Source of the DNA: Dactylosporangium siamense
Lineage (GTDB): Bacteria; Actinomycetota; Actinomycetes; Mycobacteriales; Micromonosporaceae
Assembly (NCBI RefSeq): GCF_016862795.1
Contig: NZ_BONQ01000188.1
Location: 1 to 58,697, forward strand
Direction: 5' to 3'
DNA length: 58,697 bases
Shown here in pieces: positions 52,045 through 58,697 of the stretch (within the stretch, counting starts at the first letter, position 1; every line of letters starts with the position of its first letter). Position numbers and translations under genes: made by a program. The notes beneath the pieces were generated by a model. The model saw only the letters and a list, made by a program, of their open reading frames with translations. It searched no databases and was not told the DNA's origin.

Positions 52045-54645
52045 ATGGCAACGGCACGGCAGGCGGATCAGGACCCGCCGGTTGCCGTGCGAGCCGGGGT
52101 GCTCAGGGCAGTCGTGGCGTACCTGCGTGATCCGGTGTCGGCCGGCCTCTACCTGCAGGGAAGGCCGGGCGTCGGGATGTCGACGGTGCTGGCGAGCGTC
52201 GCGGCCCGAGCCCGTCGCCGCAAAGACCGGCTGATCACCATCAGTGCGTCACATGCCGAGCGTGATGTGCCGTTCGCGGGTCTGCACCAGATGCTGCACG
52301 CGTGCCGGCGCCTGGTTGCCGCTCGTCCGGCGATCGAGGTCTTGTCCACCGCGGTCGGCGGCGCCGTGGATTCGGGCGTTCTGGCGGCGACGGCGTCGTT
52401 GCTCGGGGTGATCGCGGCGGACGGGCCGGCGTTGATCGTCGTGGACGGTGCGCACCGGCTGGATCCGCAGACCAGCGAGGCGATGGCGGGGGCACTCGGG
52501 CGCGCGCCGGTGGCCGGTCTGGCAGTGGTGCTGGGCGGCCATCCTGCTGGAGCCACCGCGTGGCCGGGCCTGCCGACCTGGACGCTGCCCGGGCTCCCGG
52601 CGCCTGCGGCGCGTCGCCTGCTGCAGATGCGCGCCCCTGGGTTGAACCCGTGGCTGGCCGACCGCATTCTCGACGAGGCGGCCGGCCGGCCGCTCGCACT
52701 GGCCGAGCTGCCGGAGGCCTGGGCGGACCGGACCGAACCGGGAGCGGATCTGCTGGTGCCGCACGCACCGCTGACCACGCGGCTGGCACGGTCGCTGCTC
52801 GAGGAAACCAGATCGCTGCCCGCCGGTGCCGCTGGAATCCTGCTGCTGGTCGCCGGTGGTCAACCGTGGCAGCCGGCGCGGCTGGCCACCGCGGCGCGGC
52901 ACCTGATCGGGTCGTCGTCGATCGGCACGCTGGTGGCTGCGGGCTGGTTGACGGACGGTTCCGACGGTGTACGGCTGACCGATCCGCTGCTGGCCGCCGC
53001 GCTGCTCCAGACCGCTGCCGCCGACCAACTGCGGCCGAGCGTCGAAGGCCTGAACGACTTCGGCGACCCTGGCGACCTGCCGGTGGCGTCGGGCGTCCGG
53101 GCGTTGCGACGCGCCCTGATGTCGGTGCGTGCGGGGCAGCGCGGTGAGCGGGCCGGCCGCGGACTGGTCGACGGAGCTGAGGTCGCGGCGGACCTCGGCC
53201 GGTTCGAGGTTGTCGCTGCCCTGCTCGGTGCGTTACCGGAGCGGATCAACCCGATCGACGCGGCCCGCCAGGACATCCTGCTGCGCCGCATCGGCGAGTC
53301 CGCCTGGGGACATGTGCCGTCCGTGGAGGCCGTGTGCGCGGTCGCCGACACCTGCCGGGCCGCCGGCAACCCGTCCCTGGCGTTGGACCTGCTGGCCGGG
53401 TTCGCCGCGACGGTCACGTGGTCCGACGTCGACGAGGTGCCGCGCCGGCGGTTCCTGGCGTCGCTGGACGAGCTCGAAGACCACCAGCGGGACCCGCGCT
53501 GGCTGCTCGTCTGCGCGACCGCCGACCCGGCACGCGCCGGTGGTGGCGGAGCGCAGGTGAGCGGCCTCGCCGATGACAGCGCCCGATGGCATGTCGGTCT
53601 GGCGATGCGACGGCTGGGCCGCCTCGAGTCTGCCGCCGAGCTGCTGAGCATCGTGGTGCCGTCGCTGAGCGGGCAGCACCGGTTCGGAGCTCTCCTGCCA
53701 GCAGCGGCTGCCCTCGCCGACGTCCAGTTCCTCCTCGGTCGATGGGACTCGGCCGAGGAGCAGCTGCGGCGTGCGGGCGTGGCAGCCGAACGCACGGATC
53801 AGACGGCATGGCTGGCTCATGTGCGGGCCACCACCGCGATGTTGCATGCCGCACGTGGCGAGGCCGGTGCCGCCCGGAGTCGCGCCGAGGCGGCGGAACG
53901 TGCGCTCGGTGACCGACCGGTGTGGCCGGTGCGGCTGCGGGTGGCGGCCGCCCGTGCCACGGCGCTCATGGGCGAAGGGCGTTTCGCCGAGGCGTGTGTC
54001 GAATTGGAACCGATGCTCACCAGGCCCGGCGTTCGCGCGTACACGGTCGACCTCGCGGTCGTGGCGACGCTGTACGCCGAAGCGGCAGGCCGCGGTGACC
54101 CGCGACCCGAACGGCCGGCCGTGCTGGCGGCCGTGCAGGAGGCGCTGCACGCCAACCCTTCGAGTGAGGGCGACGCTCATCTGGACTACCTGCGGATCCT
54201 GCTGCAGCCGCCGCCGGACGTCGAGCGGACCTGGATCGCGCTGCTCGATCGGGCCGGGCGCCTGCCGTGGCTGCAGGCACGGGCCCGGCTGGGCTACGGA
54301 TCGTGGTTGCGGCGCGAGCAGCGGGTGGCCGAGGCTCGGGAGCAGTTGCACCGCGCCGCGGCGGTCTTCGCGACGTTGCGTGCCGGGTACTGGTCCGAGC
54401 GCACCGCCCAGGAGCTGCGCGCCGCCGGCATCGCCCAACCGGACGGGCGGCCGCTGAGCGGGCTGCTGTCGCCGCAGGAGCTCGCGGTGGTCCAGCTCGC
54501 CGCGACCGGCCTGTCCAACCGGGAGATCGGTGCGCGCCTGGCCCTGTCGCCGCGAACCGTCGGTTCGCACCTCGCCCGGGCGTTCCCGAAACTGGCCGTC
54601 ACCTCACGTCACCAGTTGCCCGCCCGGCTGCAGGAGCTGACATGA
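52045..54645 (+). CDS. LAL-type LuxR regulator with degenerate P-loop
   Basis: An 866-residue large ATP-binding LuxR regulator: N-terminal AAA/STAND-like ATPase, long helical repeat region, C-terminal LuxR HTH (LSPQELAVVQLAATGLSNRE, LSPRTVGSHLARAFPKL). The Walker A is GRPGVGMST at 39-47 with Met45 replacing the invariant Lys, and the Walker B reads LIVVDGAH instead of DDAH, so ATP hydrolysis is doubtful. It is translationally coupled (ATGA) to an intact paralogue. The start at ATG 52045 excludes an unrelated upstream open stretch. Confidence 0.85.
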   Translation: MATARQADQDPPVAVRAGVLRAVVAYLRDPVSAGLYLQGRPGVGMSTVLASVAARARRRKDRLITISASHAERDVPFAGLHQMLHACRRLVAARPAIEVLSTAVGGAVDSGVLAATASLLGVIAADGPALIVVDGAHRLDPQTSEAMAGALGRAPVAGLAVVLGGHPAGATAWPGLPTWTLPGLPAPAARRLLQMRAPGLNPWLADRILDEAAGRPLALAELPEAWADRTEPGADLLVPHAPLTTRLARSLLEETRSLPAGAAGILLLVAGGQPWQPARLATAARHLIGSSSIGTLVAAGWLTDGSDGVRLTDPLLAAALLQTAAADQLRPSVEGLNDFGDPGDLPVASGVRALRRALMSVRAGQRGERAGRGLVDGAEVAADLGRFEVVAALLGALPERINPIDAARQDILLRRIGESAWGHVPSVEAVCAVADTCRAAGNPSLALDLLAGFAATVTWSDVDEVPRRRFLASLDELEDHQRDPRWLLVCATADPARAGGGGAQVSGLADDSARWHVGLAMRRLGRLESAAELLSIVVPSLSGQHRFGALLPAAAALADVQFLLGRWDSAEEQLRRAGVAAERTDQTAWLAHVRATTAMLHAARGEAGAARSRAEAAERALGDRPVWPVRLRVAAARATALMGEGRFAEACVELEPMLTRPGVRAYTVDLAVVATLYAEAAGRGDPRPERPAVLAAVQEALHANPSSEGDAHLDYLRILLQPPPDVERTWIALLDRAGRLPWLQARARLGYGSWLRREQRVAEAREQLHRAAAVFATLRAGYWSERTAQELRAAGIAQPDGRPLSGLLSPQELAVVQLAATGLSNREIGARLALSPRTVGSHLARAFPKLAVTSRHQLPARLQELT

Positions 54646-57386
54646 CCGCAGGCGCCCTCTTCGGCCGCGACCGTGAACTGGACACCGTGGACGGCCTGCT
54701 TGCCGACGTGCACCATGGCGGTGGTTCGCTGCTGTTGCGCGGCGATGCCGGCGTCGGCAAGTCCGCGCTGCTGCAGGCGGCCGCGGAGATCGCCCGCCGC
54801 CGCGGGCACCTGGTGCTGACCGCCGGCGGCACCGAGGGCGACGTCGTGCCGTTCGTCAGCCTGCGGCGGATGCTGCCCGCACCGCTGATCGAGTCGACCG
54901 ACCTGCCCGCCGCCCAGCGCGCGGCGCTGATGGCGGCCATCAGCGGTGACGACCTCGGCGGCATGCCCGAACCGTTCCTCGTCGGCATGGCGGCGCTGGC
55001 CGTCATCACCGACGCGCCCGAAGACCGGCCGATCACCCTCATCATCGACGACGCGCACTGGCTGGACACCCAGTCCCGTGCCGTGGTCGCCTTCCTCGGA
55101 CGGCGGCTCGCCGCGGACCCCGTCCTGCTGATCATGGCGACCAGGCCCGTGCACGACCCCGACGACGCGGTCGACGCCACCACGACCATCACCGTGCCGC
55201 CACTGCCGGCCGATGCCGCCAACGCCCTGCTCGACACCGTCGCCTCCCATCTGGATCCCTTCACCCGCAGCAGAATCCTGCACGCGGCGCGCGGAAATCC
55301 GCTCGCGCTGACGCAGCTACCACGAACCTGGGACCGCGCGATGCCGGCGGCCTCGCAGGCCACCGCAGGCCTGCCCGTCGGCGACCACATCCGGTCGAGC
55401 TTCGCCGGCAGCTATCGCCGCCTACCCACCACGAGCCGGGACATCCTGCTGGTCGCCGCGCTGGACGAGCACGCATCGCTGCCGCACATCCTGGCGGCGA
55501 CGCAGGTGTTCACCGGCCGGCATGTCGCGGCCGGTGCGCTCGGTCCAGGCGCCGCCGCAGGCCTGATCACCGTGACCACCACAGAGGTCGCGTTCCGTCA
55601 TCCTCTCGTGCGGGCCGCCGTCATCGAGTCCGAGGACGCCGAACGCGTCCAGGCCGCACACCGCGCCCTGGCAACCGCCCTCGAACCCGCAAACCCACGC
55701 CGAGCCCTGGGCCACCGGGCGTTGGCGGCGGACGGCACCGACGACACCCTCGCCACCGATCTGGCCGAAGCCGCGGAGGCAGGCCGCCAGCGGGCCGAGA
55801 CAAGCACCGCGATCTGGCTGATGGAGCAGGCCGCCCGCCTCACTGCGCAGCCCGGCGTCCGCGGACACCGGCTGCTGATCGCCGCCACCTGGGCATACGA
55901 GCACGGCGACCGCCGGGTGGTCGACCGGCTGCTCGCCGCGGCGTCCGCCGTACCCCTCGGCACGCTCGACCGGATCCGTGCCTCGTGGCTGTCCGAGATC
56001 TTCACCGGCAGCGGCACCGATGACGTCGGCCGCATCCTGGATCTGCACCGGGACGTCGAGGTCGCGTGGCAGGAAGGCGACCACGACCTGGCCTGGAATG
56101 TGCTCATGTCGCTCGCGTCCCGCTGCTACTGGACGAGTCCAGACGAGCAGACCCGGCGGCTGCTCGCCGCCACCGCGCAGGCGCTGCCCGTCGCCGGCGC
56201 CGAACACCGCCTGGTCTTCGTCCTGTCCGGCATCGACCAGGTGAGCCACACCGCCCGCATCCTCGCCGAATGCCGGCGGGCACTGCACCGCGACAGCACC
56301 GACGCCAACGCCCTGCGCATGTACGCCATGGGCGCCGTCGTCGTCGGTGACGCACTGCTGGGACGGGCCTTCGCCGACCAGGCAGAGCGCCTCCTGCGCG
56401 CCCAGGGCAGGCTCGGGCTGCTGCCGCACCTGCTGCTCACTGGCATCCAGACCGACTGGTTGATCGGGCACTGGGACCGTGCCCGCACCGCGCTGGCCGA
56501 AGGCGGTCGCCTCGCCGCGGAGACAGGCCAGCCGACCTGGCGCAACTCGGCCCGGCTCAACGAGGCCCGCCTGGCCGCGCTGGCCGGTGAACACGACGGT
56601 CTCGACGAGACGCTGAACCAGATCGAGGTGGACGCGATCCGCCACGGCACCACCAGCTTCCTGCCCCGCATCCAGGTCATCCGCGGCACCGCACTGGTCG
56701 CCGCCGGTGCTTACGAGGACGGGTTCGACGCCCTGCAGCGGGTCTTCGACCCGCACGACCCGCTGCACGACGCGCGCAGCGCGTTCCCCGGCGTGATGTT
56801 CCTCGCCGACGCCGCCCTGCCCACCGGCCGCGGCCCGCTGGCACGGCAGCTGATCGACGGCATCCGCAAGCAGCTCGGCACGACCCCGCCGATCGACTTC
56901 CGGGTCGTGGACAGCTACGCCCGAGCCGTTCTCGCCGACGACGACCAGGCGGAGGAGCGCTACCAGCACGCGCTCAACGGCGAAGCGGCGGCCTGGCCGT
57001 GGGTGCTGGCACAGCTTCGGCTGGCGTACGGCACGTGGCTGCGCCGCCAGCGCCGAGACAGCGACGCCGTGCCGCAGCTGCAGATGGCCCTCGCCGGGCT
57101 GTCGCGCATGGGCGCCATGCCGTGGGTCGAGCGGGTGCAGCATCAGCTGCGCGCCGCCGGAGGACACGCCGCCCCGAGCGATGTCACGCCCCGGCAGGTC
57201 CTCACCGCCCAGGAGCTGCAGATCGCGAGCCTCGCCGCGGCCGGCCTGTCCAACCGCGAGATCGGCGAGCAGCTGTTCATGTCGCCGCGGACGGTCGGAT
57301 CCCACCTGTACCGGATCTTCCCGAAGCTGCGGATCACCTCCCGCAACCAGCTCGCCGCCCTCCTGGACGCAGATCCAACCACCTGA
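54642..57386 (+). CDS. LAL-type LuxR regulator, intact ATPase
   Basis: A 914-residue paralogue with working-looking motifs: Walker A GDAGVGKS at 34-41 (Lys40), Walker B ITLIIDDAHWLD, TPR-like middle, and C-terminal HTH (LTAQELQIASLAAAGLSNRE, MSPRTVGSHLYRIFPKL). LAL proteins activate secondary metabolism or catabolic genes in response to ligand and ATP. Overlaps the degenerate paralogue by four bases, suggesting a heteromeric pair; the hydrolase genes downstream are plausible targets. Confidence 0.9.
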   Translation: MTAGALFGRDRELDTVDGLLADVHHGGGSLLLRGDAGVGKSALLQAAAEIARRRGHLVLTAGGTEGDVVPFVSLRRMLPAPLIESTDLPAAQRAALMAAISGDDLGGMPEPFLVGMAALAVITDAPEDRPITLIIDDAHWLDTQSRAVVAFLGRRLAADPVLLIMATRPVHDPDDAVDATTTITVPPLPADAANALLDTVASHLDPFTRSRILHAARGNPLALTQLPRTWDRAMPAASQATAGLPVGDHIRSSFAGSYRRLPTTSRDILLVAALDEHASLPHILAATQVFTGRHVAAGALGPGAAAGLITVTTTEVAFRHPLVRAAVIESEDAERVQAAHRALATALEPANPRRALGHRALAADGTDDTLATDLAEAAEAGRQRAETSTAIWLMEQAARLTAQPGVRGHRLLIAATWAYEHGDRRVVDRLLAAASAVPLGTLDRIRASWLSEIFTGSGTDDVGRILDLHRDVEVAWQEGDHDLAWNVLMSLASRCYWTSPDEQTRRLLAATAQALPVAGAEHRLVFVLSGIDQVSHTARILAECRRALHRDSTDANALRMYAMGAVVVGDALLGRAFADQAERLLRAQGRLGLLPHLLLTGIQTDWLIGHWDRARTALAEGGRLAAETGQPTWRNSARLNEARLAALAGEHDGLDETLNQIEVDAIRHGTTSFLPRIQVIRGTALVAAGAYEDGFDALQRVFDPHDPLHDARSAFPGVMFLADAALPTGRGPLARQLIDGIRKQLGTTPPIDFRVVDSYARAVLADDDQAEERYQHALNGEAAAWPWVLAQLRLAYGTWLRRQRRDSDAVPQLQMALAGLSRMGAMPWVERVQHQLRAAGGHAAPSDVTPRQVLTAQELQIASLAAAGLSNREIGEQLFMSPRTVGSHLYRIFPKLRITSRNQLAALLDADPTT

Positions 57387-57578
57387 CCCACCGGGCGCGC
57401 TCTTGCGTACCAGGTGCAGTCATTTGACGCAGGACGCGTCGACGCCGCCGCCGTAGCGTTCCCTCAGGCCGCAAGCGAACGCACGGCCGACACCAAAGGC
57501 CATCAAGCCCACCAGCCCGTGGGCCGATGCCGCCTGCCCGGCTTCTGCCAACGTTCCCTGAAAGGAACCCGCACCCTT

Positions 57579-58409
57579 ATGTCACCTGTCTCCCGCCGCA
57601 CGGTCCTGACCGGATCGGCTGCGATCGTCGCCGCCGGCGTCGTTACCGCGGCCGCCGCTGAACCCGCCGGCGCGCACACGTACCCCGGCCCGAAGCCGAC
57701 CGTCGTGCTGGTGCACGGCGCGTTCGCCGACGCGTCCGGCTGGAACGACGTCGTCCGCCGGCTGATCCGCGACGGCTATCCGGTCCTGGCCCCGGCGAAC
57801 CCGTTGCGCGGCGTCGAGTCCGACTCCGCGTATCTGGCCAGCATTCTGGCGAGCATCACCGGCCCGGTCGTCCTCGTTGGACACTCCTACGGCGGCGTCG
57901 TCATCACCAACGCCGCGACCATCGCCAACGCCGACGTCAAGGCGCTGGTGTACGTCGCCGCGTTCGCGCCGGACACCGGCGAAACGGTGCTCGGGCTGCA
58001 GACGAAGTTCCCCGGCACCAAGCTCGGCGAGCCTCAATTGGACATCCGGCCTTATCCGCTGGCGGACGGTAAGTACAGCGCCGACGGCTACGTCAAGGCC
58101 GACGTGTTCCGGGACATCTTCGCCGGTGACCTGCCCCGCTCCACCACCGCGGTCATGGCGGCGACGCAGCGGCCCGGTGACGTGCACACCCTGCGGCAGG
58201 CGTCGGGGGTGCCGGCGTGGAAGCAGATCCGGTCCTGGTACCTGGTCGCCCGCGACGACAACCTCATTCCCGCGGCCGCGCAGCGGTTCATGGCGCAGCG
58301 GGCCGGATCCCGCGTCGTGGAGGCCAACGCCTCGCACGTCGCCATGATGTCGCAGCCCGCGATCACCGCCGACCTGATCGCGCTCGCCGCGCGGACCACC
58401 CGCAGCTGA
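57579..58409 (+). CDS. Exported alpha/beta hydrolase
   Basis: A 276-residue hydrolase with a twin-arginine-like signal ([20 protein letters not shown], residues 5-24, cleaved after AGA). Catalytic marks: oxyanion [10 protein letters not shown], nucleophile GHSYGG, acid in VARDDNLIP and His in [10 protein letters not shown]. Similar to secreted esterase/salicylate-esterase-like hydrolases; substrate unknown. AAAGGA lies 12 nt before ATG 57579. Confidence 0.85.
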   Translation: MSPVSRRTVLTGSAAIVAAGVVTAAAAEPAGAHTYPGPKPTVVLVHGAFADASGWNDVVRRLIRDGYPVLAPANPLRGVESDSAYLASILASITGPVVLVGHSYGGVVITNAATIANADVKALVYVAAFAPDTGETVLGLQTKFPGTKLGEPQLDIRPYPLADGKYSADGYVKADVFRDIFAGDLPRSTTAVMAATQRPGDVHTLRQASGVPAWKQIRSWYLVARDDNLIPAAAQRFMAQRAGSRVVEANASHVAMMSQPAITADLIALAARTTRS

Positions 58410-58426
58410 CCCGGAAGGACACCACC

Positions 58427-58697
58427 ATGCCTTACGTCACCACCTCAGACGGCGCCGACATCTTCTACAAGGACTGGGGTTCGGGTCGCCCGGTCGTGCT
58501 CGCCCACGGATGGCCGTTGAACTCCGACAGCTGGGAGGCGCAGCAGCTGTTCCTCGCCAGCAACGGTTTCCGGGCCATCGCGCACGACCGGCGCGGGCAC
58601 GGCCGCTCCACCCAGATGTGGACCGGCAACGAGATGGACACCTACGCCGACGACCTCGCCGCGCTGATCGAGCACCTCGACCTGCGCGACGTCACCC
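58427..58697 (+). CDS. Alpha/beta hydrolase, cut by window end
   Basis: The first 90 codons are present: [18 protein letters not shown], then [14 protein letters not shown] (oxyanion motif), [12 protein letters not shown] and [17 protein letters not shown]. This is the non-haem chloroperoxidase/haloperoxidase-like group of perhydrolases; the nucleophile GHS lies beyond the window. GGAAGGA is 8 nt upstream and the gene starts 17 nt after the previous hydrolase, so they are one operon. Confidence 0.85.
   Translation, partial: MPYVTTSDGADIFYKDWGSGRPVVLAHGWPLNSDSWEAQQLFLASNGFRAIAHDRRGHGRSTQMWTGNEMDTYADDLAALIEHLDLRDVT

Overview
The window is very GC-rich, densely coding, and rich in GTG starts and ATGA/GTGA stop-start overlaps. 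The order radA, LpqE-like lipoprotein, carD, ispD, ispF, cysS, rlmB is the order I know from mycobacteria, so this is an actinobacterium. DUF2510/RDD proteins, a SARP regulator, large LuxR (LAL) regulators, a type III polyketide synthase and mycelial-actinomycete style gene content suggest Micromonosporaceae (Actinoplanes/Dactylosporangium-like). That family call is an inference.

Layout. 1-928: non-coding, repeat-rich spacer (48-bp palindromic repeats, an 8/24-bp minisatellite, a 44-bp repeat). 929-3086: radA and the lipoprotein. 3173-5787: UbiA-type prenyltransferase, methyltransferase and type III PKS, a small phenolic-lipid or meroterpenoid locus set inside the housekeeping cluster. 5776-10603: membrane protein, carD, ispD (with an in-frame repeat insertion), HAD protein, VTT membrane protein, ispF, PPOX protein. 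10661-12264: ECF-type sigma factor with a coupled membrane protein. 12261-23738: tyrosine/homogentisate degradation (hmgA, an unknown gene, fahA, aromatic/histidinol-phosphate aminotransferase, hppD, Lrp regulator, class I fumarase) mixed with PQQ-like propeller, DUF305 and RDD membrane proteins. 23751-25545: a 164-bp inverted-repeat element, azlD/azlC and their divergent XRE-cupin regulator. 25542-30532: second propeller protein, repeat-bearing gaps, a TacA/TacT-like toxin-antitoxin pair, an orphan ribbon-helix-helix protein, a phytase-like secreted protein. 30881-39631: SARP-NB-ARC-TPR regulator, fumC, a putative PD-(D/E)XK protein, membrane protein, GNAT, APH(6)-like kinase, IclR regulator. 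39688-42261: cysS, rlmB and a strong terminator. 42271-44730: AbiEi/AbiEii-like pair behind a perfect operator palindrome, then a HEAT-repeat protein. 44712-50283: SDR enzyme with divergent TetR, an Hsp70-TM-propeller fusion, and an MsiK-type ATPase. 50497-51523: tRNA-Thr and a 903-bp insert bounded by a 47-bp copy of the tRNA 3' half. 52045-58697: two overlapping LAL regulators and two alpha/beta hydrolases, the last cut by the window end.

How it fits together. The tyrosine module could run aminotransferase, HppD, HmgA, FahA and fumarase, with no recognisable maleylacetoacetate isomerase in the window; the conserved-looking unknown gene translationally coupled to fahA is the obvious gap-filling candidate. 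The ispD/ispF genes make isoprenoid precursors that the UbiA enzyme could use, which is suggestive only. The accessory islands (TacAT, AbiE-like, tRNA-Thr insert) are small and show no transposase or integrase. Starts were chosen from Shine-Dalgarno position, operon overlap and family length; several are leaderless or uncertain and are marked so.
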